Origin: Sympetrum striolatum
Lineage: Eukaryota; Arthropoda; Insecta; Odonata; Libellulidae
Assembly: GCA_947579665.1 (NCBI GenBank)
Contig: OX388349.1
Coordinates: forward strand, 19,500,459 to 19,564,458
Reading direction: 5' to 3'
DNA: 64,000 nt
Below the pieces are notes generated by a model. The model had not been told where the DNA came from. It saw nothing but the letters and a program-made list of their open reading frames with translations, and searched no databases. Positions within the stretch are counted from its first letter, which is position 1. Each line of letters opens with the position of its first letter. The translations under genes and the position numbers were made by a program. This document shows, piece by piece, positions 20,828-32,439 of the stretch.

Positions 20828-21590
20828 TTTATTGACATAAAAAATCACAATTATATACAGATAATGCACTGAAAGTTTAAAAAATGACCCATCAGATATA
20901 ATGCGGTAATAAAATAATACACATAAGAATGCACAATTCCATCCAAGCTGCATAATTATTTATGCAATGTTATATCATATTACATATTCTATATTGCAAA
21001 ATATGTACAAATATACGTAGGAAAGAAAAAGAACTTTGTCTTAGTTCCACAGTAAATTTACTTTGCGACCGGTTTCGCCTAAGTTCTAGTGATCTTCTGG
21101 CCAGAAGATGTCTAGACCTTAGTCGAAACCGGTCGCACAGTGTTCTTTTCCTTTCCTACGTTATGGAGTTCCACAAAGTGACAGCTTCGTCAATTGATTT
21201 TATTATGTACAAATATTTTAAAATAAAATTGTAATACAACATGCATATAAAATACACTATACATCTGACCGAAATTTTGCTAATAGCTAATTTAAAATTT
21301 CATTAATTGAATAATAGCATTTTTCAATTCTCCCAAACACTTCACACTAAAATTTTTCCTGAGTTTGACTGGAAAATTATTAAAAAGTTTAATTTCCATA
21401 TGATAGGGCAGTGTTCGTATAGTTTTAACCTATGCATTGGTTGTATTTAACAGATATTTTTTCCTTGCATGCAGTTATCTCTTTATCACTTCCATATCAT
21501 TATGCAAACTGTCACGTGTGTTCTCTTCAATATCAATAAAATCACAACAAATATGTAGTTCCTTCCTGGTCATACTAACCCCCACATAGA
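20828..21590 (-). mobile_element. LINE 3' end with decayed ORF2 C-terminus (family D), split by hairpin retroposon
   Basis: Minus-strand translation between about 21580 and 21290 gives NTRDSLHNDMEV, later RTLPYHMEIKLFNNFPVKLR and a closing LKNAIIQLMKF before a stop. The D-H-TR-type stretch followed by an F-N-P-block is the usual end of jockey/RTE-like polymerase ORFs, and in-frame stops show it is dead. The 3' untranslated part continues to about 20828, where the minus strand has TGTCAATAAAGTACTATTAC, an end with a polyadenylation-like signal. Hairpin retroposon copy B (21015-21203) is nested in this untranslated part. Confidence 0.65.
21015..21203 (+). mobile_element. Hairpin retroposon, copy B (nested in a LINE end)
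   Basis: A 189-bp element between perfect 13-bp repeats TATGTACAAATAT (21002-21014 and 21204-21216). The first bases ACGTAGGAAAG pair with CTTTCCTACGT ending at 21161; the inner arms GCGACCGGTTTCG (21065 on) and CGAAACCGGTCGC (to 21136) pair directly, with about 4 mismatches in 36 and no loop. The right arm lacks about 25 nt (the left has TTCCACAGTAAATTTAC). The 42-nt tail 21162-21203 has GTTCCACAAAGTGACAGC. Tail length equals that of copy A. Confidence 0.88.
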
Positions 21591-22430
21591 TCTCATGTCC
21601 TCCGCATAAGCCGACTTAGCATTTCTTCCAATGGCAAATCTACTTTCAGGAAGAAAGAGAATTACAATTTAATATGAGCATCATTTCAATAGATATCTTA
21701 CGAATCTTTAATCCGCCGTCAGTGCAAACTCTATGGATCCATAACGAGGCATACCAGCGAATTTCAAACAAGGGAAAACTATCGCACGATTGAGAAAAAC
21801 TTTTCTGTCAAACTCGCACTGATTCTCTTCTGAGGAGGAAATGAAGAAGAAGAGTGCGTTTTTGAGGGGAAATGCTTCCTCCGAAATGCACTCGAAAAGC
21901 GAAAGGAATGCTCAGTAAAAAAAGAGTGGTTTCATAAAAAACGGCGGTTTCATAAGGAGTGCTTTCACTTTCGGAACGACTTGGATCTTTTCCTTAGCTA
22001 TTTGCAAAGAACAAGGGTTTCCAAGGTTACTCGTCATCCTCCATGACTAGATGATTTTGGATTTTAGTTTCAGAGGAAAAAATATCTTCCAAAGAGCACG
22101 GAAAATTAATATATGTTGAATTCTACCTTTCGAAGCGTGCGCTGTCCCAGATTTCATATCTTGATGAATCGCATATTTTTTGTCTATGGGCGAAATTTTA
22201 GGAAAAGGTAGTTTTCAATTGCATCTCTTCATGGTACTGTGATATTATGAAAGCCACTGACGTATAAGAGATGACGGTATTTCATCTTGGAAACTCTTTA
22301 TTGAATTCATTCAAAAGTGTTATTCACTGGCTTAATATAAGGCTATTTAACTTCTTCTGCCATATTATAATATATGAAAAATTATATTCTTCCTAGAAAA
22401 ATAAAGCAAAGCGGCTGCTGATGGCTATGA
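21591..22430. other. Intergenic stretch, nothing recognised
   Basis: No repeat match or coding resemblance. 21780-22000 is purine-rich with scattered CpG. Confidence 0.4.
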
Positions 22431-22547
22431 TATATATAAAGAATAAACTCCAAAAACCATTAAGAAACTTGCAAATTGGCAAGCAAGCGGCTTTATTGCC
22501 GCGTTGCAAGTTTCTTGATTGTTTTTGGAGTTTATTCTTTATATATA
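22431..22547. repeat. Long isolated inverted repeat (hairpin)
   Basis: Arms 22431-22474 and 22504-22547, each 44 nt with two mismatches by eye, both including AAGAATAAACTCCAAAAAC or its complement. The 29-nt middle can add a GCGGC/GCCGC stem. No flanking duplication or family tail is visible, so it differs from the hairpin retroposons. It could be a hairpin-RNA precursor or a fold-back duplication. Confidence 0.8.
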
Positions 22548-22762
22548 CATCCTGGAAAAGGTTAGAGAATGAAATAGTTTGGTTTATATTTGTCTCAATG
22601 TAGTTTATGATTAATTTAAATTACAAGAATACTGGTATAGGTCAAACGCCCAGTAATTGCATTTATTTGGCCTTGTTGAATGATGATGAACATTTTTATC
22701 GATTGAGTTATTGTACTGTACCTCCCTGTACGTTTTCTAATCATTGTATTTAAGCTGTATTT

Positions 22763-22828
22763 TGTAGAGAAGCAAAGGCAAATTTCCTCACTCCTCATCT
22801 CCCCTAATATGCCTTTTTTCTTTTGAAA
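22763..22828 (+). repeat. CTC-type dispersed repeat, copy 2
   Basis: AGAGAAGCAAAGGCAAA, then CCTCACTCCTCATCTCCCC and TAATATGCC. Same order of blocks as the family; the final CTCATTCC block is replaced by a T-rich run. Confidence 0.65.
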
Positions 22829-23819
22829 ATCTTTTGGTGGATAACGGCGAAGGGAATGAGTATCCAACCAAGAAACGTTCTACTGGATTTATGGTCTGAA
22901 CAGGAAATCATTTCTAAAGTTCTTCCCAAAAGTGAAGCCCTCGTCCAAAGGATGCTTTGATTAACACTCCTTACTGTATAGCTTGCTACCAACTATTTTT
23001 AAGAGGTTGTCAGATTTACTTTGAAATACGAGGACTAAAGTGTTTTCCTTCCTTTCCTCGCAAAGCAACATTGCTTAATGGACATTGCCGTAAGATCCAT
23101 ATAAAATAAATGTTTCAATTTGATGTAATTAAAAAAACTGTCTCTCATTCCACCTGCCTTATTTATGATGAAGTTCTTTGGTGCGAAATAAGATAAACGG
23201 ACAAAAGGTTACTATGGAAAATAACACAGCATATACACCTCGAAACTATTAAGTGATTACTCAGGGTGCATGCCACAAGTACCCTCGTGGGTTGGTACTA
23301 AACTTCAGTATCCTCTTCGTTGTGTACATGCATGTCAGCTATCCAACTTCATATTAGCTTGTTTGCTGTGGTGTTGTTAGTACTATTTTGTTAATCTCTG
23401 TACATGGCTTTATAGTTTAGTTAAGCTTTTATAATTGGTATACTGCTATGCCATCATGATAAGATGGCTATAAAGGAAGTTTGCTAAGTTAAACATTATA
23501 TGACGGTGCATAGCTCATGATTTGTTTGGCATAAACGAGAAAGTATTTTAAGTAGAGAAAAGTTACCAGCATTTTTTAGAAGAGCGAACCATACTATTCC
23601 TTTCAAACAAGGCAGCAATTCATCTTATAGCATTCATAAATAAACCTTTAATACCCTCTATTAAATGCTTTCCACCCAAACCCTCTTTTAATTTACGATC
23701 GTCAAGGAATAGCCATTACTAAAATGTATCACATTTTCCGTCATTTGATATTTTAATTTCCCCACATCGATCTCAAATGAAAACCCATAAATTTCGATTT
23801 AACAATGTTGCCCCTTTGG
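22829..23819. other. Intergenic stretch, nothing recognised
   Basis: Short open frames without motifs; no repeat match noticed. Confidence 0.4.
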
Positions 23820-24240
23820 AATTTCGACATTGTTGAGGGCGGTTTTATTCATTCCGTCGCATTTGACTCCGCCGTTCTTTTCGATTGTTGCGTCATCTTC
23901 GCTCGGATTTGGGTCGCCTCGGCTTCCGGTTGATTTTTATCGGTAAATTTAATAGTCTCCTCCGCGATGTAAAGAACATTTATGGAAACCCAAAAAAGTT
24001 TTATGTAGGTCGTTGAGAAATGTTCGGCGAGAATTGCTTTTGGGGACTTTCGGCGAGAGAAAGCGACATTTTTATGCCCTTTGATGGAGATATCGCCGAC
24101 GTACATGCATACCTTGGATATATTCGCCACTTTGCGAAATATTTCGCGGAAATTAATCCTGGCTCTTGTGGTCGATGATTTCTGTGAAAATATCCACCTG
24201 AGGGTGTATTTGAACCTCATTCCTTCTACAATTAATTTTC
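23820..24240. other. CpG-rich patch without recognisable gene
   Basis: Rich in CGCC, TTCGGCGAGA and ATTTCGCGG words. A 123-codon minus-strand open frame (23849-24220) has no recognised domain. It abuts a CTC-type repeat. Confidence 0.35.
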
Positions 24241-24248
24241 AATATACC

Positions 24249-24312
24249 TAGAGGGGAATGAGGAGTACTAGACAAGATGAGGAGTGAGGTAATTCGCCCT
24301 TTCTTTTCTAAT
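24249..24312 (-). repeat. CTC-type dispersed repeat, copy 3
   Basis: The minus strand gives AGAAAAGAAAGGGCGAA, TTACCTCACTCCTCATCTTG, TCTAGTACTCCTCATTCC and CCTC, in the same order as the plus-strand copies. Confidence 0.75.
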
Positions 24313-25989
24313 TTTTCACATAAATGCAGCCCCATGGTCTCATGAATTACATTTTTTGGTAGTATTCAGTTATGAATGACACAGATTAATTCAGCACCAC
24401 TTGAAGCTCAGTAGATCTTCTATTATTGCAACCATGAGAAGAAAAAGAGAGAATTAAATACAAATTTTACCTCCTAAATAGATCCTTAAAGAGTGGATGG
24501 TAAAAGACTTTCTTCTGGGGTTAATTAAAATTTTACCAAGGTGATGAGAACTTCGAGAACTGTCTAGTGATGTAAATAATAGATTAAATTTAAAGGAAGC
24601 AATTGCAGATTCACATATTTTGGAACTAAAATAACTTGGAAACAAGAAAGGTAATTGGAATGTAAAGTCACCTGGGTTATGATAAATACAAAAATTCAGA
24701 CATTTTGCTAAAACTGGGTGATTAAAGCAATACAACGATGGAAAACATTTGTATATCAGTTGATGTTATCTGGGGTTGTTACAAGCAACTCAACAGTGCA
24801 GATCCATTGTTACAAAAAGGGCCAATCTAAATTATACGACAAAACAAACAGGTTTCTATTATGACTGCCTAAAAAACACCAATGCAGAAGCTTGGGTTGA
24901 AGTAGCGCCTCGCCTTAGTAAGATCAGTCGAAAATTTCCGTCGTCATCCGTAAAAATCTTTCCTTCTTTAGGTAACTAAGGATTCTCAAACTTGGATCCA
25001 GTTCAATTCTTCAGTTTATAATTACCGATGATCAAGTCAAGATGTATTTCTGTGTGGCACATTAATTAGCGAGCATTTCTTATTTCGCCCTCCTTTGGGA
25101 AATCGGATCGAATGGTCTGCTCCAATCCCTGGTCGCACTGTCACAATTACCGAGAGTTACATTTGGGGCATGTCAAAGGCCTCAGTCAATTGCGACCGCT
25201 CCTCCGGGAGATGTCCGTCTCCGGAGAACAGAAAGATTAAAGACGAACGACACCACCACCTTCCTTCGAGCGAAATTTCTACTTCCTCTCTTCATCTCGC
25301 TGCTTTTTTCATATCTCTCTCGCATCCAACTGTTTCCTCTAGCAATCCATTACTCTCACACCACTCTACTGCCCACTCATCTTCGTCCCTCAAAATGAAC
25401 TCATTCCGCACTTAACATTTATATTGGGACCGCAGCAGACGATGTATTTCCGTATCTGAATTTGCATGCACTTCTATAATTAAAAGTCTACTTTGTTCCC
25501 TCCTCGATATTTTATATTCTGCTTTATTTTGCTGTTTTATGGACGGAATAATCGGACCCTATTATTTACTTTCTTGCGGGAAAATTTTTATATAGATCAA
25601 TGTCGTAATACATTGCCAATTAAGTGGATTGAATATTGTTACGTTTGGTATTATTTGGATATTTGTAAACGTGATGATGTGAAAATGACGAAGTAACATT
25701 TTGGCCTGAAGAATAACATTGTAAACTGTGAAATGTAGTTTTTGTGATGGAGGATATGTGTTGAGTACATGTTTTGGTGGGGGCACCGGGAAAATGTATG
25801 TGAATTAGGATCTTGTGGTAGTGTTGCGATGTTTGTATACTGTCTGTGGGTATTGATGTTATTTTTGGGATATTTGATTGATTTAAAATGTCCATAGAAG
25901 ATGTTTGGGGCTGCTACCGGAAGAAATTCTACTTGCATGATGGTTAATAATAAATAAATATTAAAATATATTATTATAATAGTGAAAGA
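24313..25989. other. Intergenic stretch, nothing recognised
   Basis: 25090-25420 is moderately CpG-rich. Minus-strand open frames of 74-117 codons at 25562-26004 overlap in three phases and show no motif, so they are composition effects. Confidence 0.4.
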
Positions 25990-26001
25990 CTCCCTGACAG
26001 C

Positions 26002-26108
26002 CAAGTGGGCAACGCGTTCGGCTTTGGAGAAATCGGTCCCGGGTTCATTTTTCGTTGGGAGTCCATGTGCGAAATAATCTAAGATATAGAAGCATTTTTA
26101 ATCAATAA
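26002..26108 (+). mobile_element. tRNA-derived SINE, family S1
   Basis: The GACTCCC near the 26-kb line start can pair with the GGGAGTC at about 26058-26064 as a perfect 7-bp acceptor stem. Between them lie an A-box-like CAGCCAAGTGGGCAACGCG and a damaged B box in CGGTCCCGGGTTCATT. The body TGTGCGAAATAATCTAAG and AGCATTTTTAATCAATAA match the S1 tail with changes. Confidence 0.7.
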
Positions 26109-26193
26109 TTTCACTATAATAGCACAAACATGTAATAAATTGTAAGAACTTAAAAAATGGCAGCGGTTGCTTAGGAACTCTTTTCAAATACTC

Positions 26194-26328
26194 ATTTTTA
26201 CTTTCTCCATATACGAAGTATAGAGAAAGTATTGTTTTCATGAAAAAATTCGACTTCGAGATTTCAACGGAAATACATGTTTTGGGGTCCCTAGAACACG
26301 TTTTGACTATTTTCGGAATGATGTCTGT

Positions 26329-26391
<63 letters not shown>

Positions 26392-26880
26392 TGTGTGTGA
26401 TAGTGGACGCTCTAACGTGAAAACTATTGGTCGTATCAACACCAAACTTCATATATAGTACTGTGGTGTGTGCTGTCAGAGTTGATTGGTTTTTGGAGTA
26501 AATCCGTTAACCGGAAGTCGAGCTTTATTCATTAAAGCTCATTTCCGGTTTTCAAAATATCTCCATAAATATGATATATACGTATATTGTATTACTTATA
26601 AAAGTTTTAGATAATGTATTTTACTATAACTTTTGTATGAAACATATTTTCGTATCACTGATTGTTTAGGAGTTATTCCTGAAATACTGATAAACCGGAA
26701 GTTGCTGATTATGTACTTTGTGGGCGCTCTGGGCTCTATGGGCGAAAGGCCAGTTTCATCGTTTTTCATCCAGCATGTCCCGAACAACATTATTTATAAT
26801 GTTTAGAGTTCGAAATTACTGTCGTAGATAAGTATTTACATCTTATATATGGAGAAAGTCATGTGCTGGCCACATCAGAT
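26194..26880 (-). mobile_element. Non-autonomous Helentron/HINE-like element, copy 3
   Basis: Reverse orientation of copies 1 and 2. The terminal hairpin is at 26200-26230 (ACTTTCTCCATATACGAAG / TAGAGAAAGT), the GT microsatellite at 26324-26399, the ACTTCCGGTT-type pair around 26515-26550, and the 5' end at 26880 (minus strand AATCTGATGTGGCC, with ACTTTCTCCATATA just inside). It is the most compact complete copy, about 687 bp without tandem units, and therefore the best guide to the basic element. Confidence 0.65.
26324..26399. repeat. GT microsatellite in HINE-like copy 3
   Basis: The longest simple repeat of the window: (GT)n with a few A interruptions, complementary to the CA run at the same place in copy 1. 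Confidence 0.95.
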
Positions 26881-27479
26881 TTTTTGTAAATACTGTTGCG
26901 TTGTATCGGTTACTCACAATTAGGAGTTGAAACCATTATTCGATAACTATAAGTGGAACTCCTATTGAATTACACCCTTTATGGTATTAATTCGTAATTC
27001 GCAAAAAAAATATTTCTAATTTTATTTCGTGCTATAAATGAAGCCTGATAACGATAAAAATGGATTTCAAATAGAGTTTGATGTAGACATTTTGAAGTCG
27101 AACCAAATAATTTAGGCGTGTAAAAAGTATCATTTGGTATTTGTGGTGATCACATTTAGAAGTGTGCAAAGTTTACAAGCTGTGCGATTTTAGTTGCGAC
27201 GAAAAAAGTAAATAGATGCTTGAACAAATCATCTCAGGAAATAATTTTTATCACGTTCGATATGCGATAATAATGGATTAGACAAGTAGTCATCATTTAC
27301 CCCCTCACCACTCACCGAAAGCAGGTTACAGGATACATATAGAGACGTAGAGAAATTAGGGTTGCAACGGAACTGTGCACGAAAATGTTCGCCTCTGGAG
27401 TTAATCCTAAGTATATTATTGGATACATTCGCGAATTCGTTACCTCAAAATCATTCCTTTTTTGTTACTCCATCACGTG
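26881..27479. other. AT-rich stretch, nothing recognised
   Basis: No coding or repeat signal. Confidence 0.4.
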
Positions 27480-28100
27480 ACGTGTAACGTTTTCCCGAAC
27501 AGAGCCCAAATCCTTCATTGAATTCGCTCCACCGGACCCAGAAAAATAAATAGATTCAATTTTCGCAAACCGGAGCGAAATATTTGCACGGCAATCGAAT
27601 TCTCTAACGAAATGATTGAATGGCTGCAAGTACAAACATGCAGCGAAATAGCGAGCGGTCGGAAATCCCGTTTTTTGCAGATCCGCCCTTTATTTCCTTC
27701 AGTTGCGAAAAAGTTTCGCCGTGGATATTCATTAATTCGAACAAAGCTTCCGCGAGTGAGTAAATTCGCGAATTTCTCTACCTTCCCCGATGAAAACACG
27801 CGCAAATATAAAAAGGAGCGTTCGCGAAAGACTTTCATTACGCCGATTCCTCGACGCAAAAAAGAGCAGATATTTTATGAAAAGGGCAGCTCTGTTACCT
27901 TTCACTTTTTGCGTCGACTAACTGGGAAATTAGCCGAGACCCTTTTCAGCGAAAAAATGCATAAATACGGGCGGGTCATACTGTGGAGGCCGTAACCGAA
28001 TGAGATATCGAGGATTTTTGGGCGGATAATGAAACGGAAAAAGGAAATGCTCTGCATCCGGAAGATATTGCGGAGTTCGTCTTTGGGATATTGTGACGGA
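27480..28100. other. Strongest CpG-rich patch, open in both strands
   Basis: Dense GCGAAA, TTCGCG and CGGA words. Open frames of 127 codons (plus, 27612-27995) and 114 codons (minus, 27515-27859) overlap, which composition explains; neither carries a domain I know. No splice sites or start context favour either. It may be a regulatory region, a decayed gene or unmethylated DNA in an otherwise CpG-poor region. Confidence 0.45.
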
Positions 28101-29924
28101 ATCGGGAGAATTAAATTTTATAACTGATGCTCGTTATGTAGATACTGTACTCCAGATTATACAACTCTAATGCGCACTAATTCCTGTTCATTCTTTGCCT
28201 TTTTTCTTTCTGTATTAAATGAGCCGAATTTAGTCCTCAATATTTTCATATACCTCTGTATACTCTTTGAAATACGCTAGTTTCCTGTCAGCAGTTTTTA
28301 ATTCGCTCGCTTCAACCACTGGTATTTCCTTTCTAGCGTTTCTCTCAGTGCCACTAATACCCATCATGCCCAAAGCTCTTCCTCTTTCTACATCTAGCTG
28401 CAGCTGGTATGATGTGCTACCAGATTTTACTGCCTTTTCTAAAATTACTGGAACAAATTGCTGTTCTATATAATTTTAACTTCGAGTCTTATTAATTACT
28501 TCAAGTAAAAATGAAGAAAACATGTATCCCACCGATATGTATGTGCATGGGTTGAGTAAAAGTGACTTTTTTCACAGGTAAAATTAGTTGTGTTTAATGA
28601 ATGGGTTCCTGATGGTCCCACCGAGAGTATCATATTCTTTAAATTATTCGTAACCCTTATTCAAAGAAGCATTTTTTTATTTTGATTGCAGTTTGAAATG
28701 AGAGCAATTTAATATTTCATTCCACACTAGGTGTAATCTTCATTTTTCAAATTTAATTTGAAAAGTGACTGCTTAAAATTTAGTTTCTTGTAGAAGGGTG
28801 GGAAACACTGAGTTAGGGGATCAGTTTGACAAGCGAAATACCAGTGCTCGAATTCCGACTAAATCAGACTTATTTCTCATTATTTTTTTCCTCCTTTTTT
28901 AATTGAATATCGGTTACTATTAATTCCATCTATTAAAATTAAAAAATGTTTTGTAAATTATTAACTATTAACTTAACTAACTTTATTATAGTTCGGAGTT
29001 GAGTTGTAGGGAATATATAGGGCAAAGATTTTACAGATTCTTCTAGATATTTTATTTACGTTTTACAGATCGAGTACGTTTTCAATAAAAATCTCTACGC
29101 GTCTGTATTGAGGTGTTTTTTTCTTATAATATATTTTTTATGTAGCTTGCTTGTAATTTCGTGTTGTTGATAATTAATGTAATTTACCCAATTACAATGT
29201 TGTATTGTTGAAGATAACAAACGTTCATAGTTATTGCTCTACAATTTTGCATTTTTTATTGTATCTTTGTTTTGAGCAATTTTTCCGCAACTTTTTACTG
29301 TTCATAGTAGCATTTTTTAGAGTATCCTTTCCGCGATATTGCATCTTTTATAAGATCCTTGTTTGTTACAACATTTTTGTATCCACGTTACTCGTGAAAG
29401 TGCATTAGCGATAGGCCGAATGATGAGTATGGTGTGCTGCGACTGCAATTTTTATATCTCTGATTTTGTAATTAGTTTAGAGTACGCTTCGAGATGGAGA
29501 GAAATCCAATGCTCCCGAAACTTCTATTTAATATTCGGGGATACAGCCGGAGCTGAATCCGGGTGCATTTATTTTTCTTTGCAAAGGCTAATGAAGTCTC
29601 TTTTAACTTATTTGCAACAACTAATTATGCATTCATTCGAGGTATTCAATCTTCAATCAATTCAATGCTGGTTTTTAAGACCCATTTTTGGCTTGATTTA
29701 GAACCACACCGTAACTTAAAAATGGCATTCCCGTGTTGAATATTTCCGTCATCTTCTCTACGTTTTTGGGAATCCACGGATATGCTCCCGATAAAACCTA
29801 TTTGGTGCTGTACCAATTCTCACCCGCGGACCAAAATTGAAATTCCAAAACCACATCCGAACCACAGACCTTCACACCTCGTCCTAATAGCCCCGCAGTT
29901 ACTCCATTCCGTCTCATTCATATT
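28101..29924. other. AT-rich stretch, nothing recognised
   Basis: Low-complexity T-rich parts. The plus-strand frame 29363-29701 (112 codons) has no recognisable motif. Confidence 0.4.
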
Positions 29925-29966
29925 GCATCCCTGAAAGGAGATTCGAACCGGGAACTTTTAGGAGGA
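29925..29966 (-). mobile_element. tRNA B-box-like fragment
   Basis: The minus strand reads GTTCCCGGTTCGAATCTCC. No A box, body or duplication was found. Confidence 0.35.
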
Positions 29967-29984
29967 GCAGCCAGTTTAGAGCGG

Positions 29985-30310
29985 GATCGGGAATTTCTCC
30001 TGCAGAAGATGAGTGCGTCGTCAATTTTTCATTCGGCCTCCGCTCAAAAACGCCTCTGAAATTTTCATTGAAAATGCGATTCGGTTTCAGATCGGAATAG
30101 AAATAGATGGCGCAAATGGGCTCTTCCCAAGAGCGTGCATTATTCAGTCCTTCAAACGCCTCCGATTCGAGGAGTTCCCTCTCTCCCTTATAATTACCGA
30201 ACGTCATTTGTTTCGGGAAGATTATAACGCTGCGAGAGATAAGAGGAGGAAAATTGGAGGCAGAGATTCTCGTGTCGACTTTAGAAGTCGCTATCTTTCG
30301 GGATGACGGT
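29985..30310. other. CpG-rich patch without recognisable gene
   Basis: 97-codon open frames lie on both strands over the same bases; no motif. Immediately next to a B-box-like fragment, as at 13.0-13.3 kb and 35.3 kb. Confidence 0.35.
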
Positions 30311-31500
30311 TACGCAGGAAGATGTCGAATTAGCGAGGCTTTTCGACAAGGGTTGCCAACTTAAAAAGATCATTAACACGATTACTGTCGCTCCTATGGA
30401 ACGCTTTGTGAATCTACCAGGATGGCCAACTTTAATTCCTCATCGATACGAATATTTTTGCTATCAATTTGGAGATTAAAAGTAAAATTACTCGAGGAAA
30501 AGATTTTACAACACTTATTTTATCTATTTATTTATGACGGGAAGTACTCATTCGCCAATATCAATATGCATGAAAAATATTTAGCACAGAAATATATGCA
30601 ATTGAGAAAAACTAAATTATAGGGAATGCATAGAAGTCAAATCCAGTAAATAAGTCAGAATTTTCAACAAACAATAAAAATTGATCATCTACATACAAAG
30701 GTGACAGTATATAGTAATGTCAAACATTAGTTAATGAATTAATATTCATTTATGACAAAGATTTCGTTGCCCTATAATGTTGTTTTTCTCCATATTGGAT
30801 CCCTGGTTTATTGAGACGCCATTACATAAGAGCGGACTTAAAGAAAGACCTCCTGACCAGAATGAAAGACTTATATTACCTTGTAGTGGGGTTACCACCT
30901 CTCCCTGGATTTGGCTGATTTGAGCGTGTGTGACTCGGCGGGAAATTAAAAAAAAAATCCTGGAGTTCATAAACCTGCTTATCTGTGGCTTATCATCTGA
31001 AATTCATAAATTTAGTCAGCCTGGTTTAAGCAACCCAACGTATGAGAAATATTCTATGATAAAGTTGACTTAGTTGACCGGTATGTTATTGTATTCAAAT
31101 TCCTTCTCTGGCTTTATCGCTTCAATTCAGAAAGAATGTAGACTGAATCACAGCACCACAAAAATTCAGTTGGCATACAAATCTTTAGCTTAGTATTAGA
31201 ATGCCATTGCTTGCGATATATCCTTTTTGGAATGAGAGAAAGTCTCCTGTAACTATTGGCGCCTAAATAAAAAACCTCCCCAAATGAACTGTTTGTAAGG
31301 TGGGACTGTAATTGGTAGTATAATAGCATCGGTGTGATTCAAATGATTAAACGTATTATGGTGAGAATGTAAATAGAATCTAAGGCCGGAAAGTGGGAAA
31401 CCTTGGTTTGAGTCCTAGCCATATCGCTATTTTTCACTTTTTGTTCAACGTTGGAAGAGAAGAATCTTCTTTGAAATTGGTAAATTAGATTAGGTGACAA
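30311..31500. other. Intergenic stretch, nothing recognised
   Basis: AT-rich, without family matches. Confidence 0.4.
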
Positions 31501-31519
31501 ATAGCCTGCCTGACTGTTC

Positions 31520-31615
31520 TTACAAGAAAGCTTGATAGTTAACGCACTAGAAATTAGGAGATCCGGGTTCGAGTACCGGCGCTGTAAGGCTTTTTTTCGT
31601 GTCCATTTCTCCCTA
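31520..31615 (+). mobile_element. tRNA-derived SINE-like sequence
   Basis: A-box-like GCTTGATAGTTAACGCAC and B box GATCCGGGTTCGAGTACCGG are about 45 bp apart, normal for a tRNA-like Pol III promoter. GCGCTGTAAGG and a T-rich body follow. The body differs from family S1. Confidence 0.6.
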
Positions 31616-32439
31616 GGAAGAAAAGAAAAAAATGTGGTATTCAGTAACGAAGGGAATGAATATGAATATTTTGACGTAGTAAGGTATGATTGATAACTAT
31701 GAAATACAGAAAATGAAAAAGTCACATAACTCACACTGAAATGTAATTAAATGAAATATATATGCGTTACAATACTAGTATAAAATTAATGTATATAGTT
31801 TTGGAGATTTTGAAGGTATGGACGTAATGAGCATTTCTAAAACAATGAATATAGAGTAAATGAATGAAAGAGGACGACCTAAAACAAGCTGTCCGAAGTT
31901 GGAAAGTGAGATGATAAAAGCATGTAGTACGTATCGTTAAGAATATTAGGGTATTCATGATAATGTGTTTGAATGTAGTGAAAGTTGAATGGATAGGAAA
32001 GTTTGGAGGAATATCTTCGATTTACGACCACATTACCTTCATTCAGAAAAGGGTCCATCGTGAGGTGTATAAGGAGAGAGTGCATTATAAGGGTACGATA
32101 ATCCACACTCATACCCAGATTATATTGTAAAATTCGGAAGTCTCAACTAAGGAGAGAGGTAAAAACCGGAAATGATCGCCGGTCTCTTTCCGAAAAAAAA
32201 ACTGAAGATCGCAGTGCGCGGAGATAAGGGTGAAGAATGCTAAGGTAGGAAGGCACCCTTTTATGGAAAGGGAGATGAAACTTTAAGCAAGATTAAGGAT
32301 TCTTTAGGGCCCTCCCTCTTGTAGTTTGAGGTGTTCGGAGGAGAAAAGGGAAGTTGAGATTATAAAAGAGTGGCTGAGTTAAGGGCACTGAAAAAGGGCG
32401 TCTTAAGCACGTGCTGAGTAGCGGAGAGATTATCCTAAA
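31616..32439. other. Intergenic stretch, nothing recognised
   Basis: Purine-rich from 32150. No gene or repeat match. Confidence 0.4.

Noticed and set aside
25562..26004. Three overlapping minus-strand frames near 25.6-26.0 kb as a short gene
   Set aside because: They overlap in different phases with biased composition and no motif; one runs into an S1 SINE.
26050..26125. Target duplication around the S1 SINE at 26.0 kb
   Set aside because: The similar flanking words (ATTATAATAGTGAAA and TTTCACTATAATAG) are inverted relative to each other, not direct repeats.
27515..27995. Protein-coding gene or exon (127- and 114-codon open frames)
   Set aside because: Open frames of similar length occur on both strands over the same CpG-rich bases, there is no recognisable domain, and no splice or start evidence.
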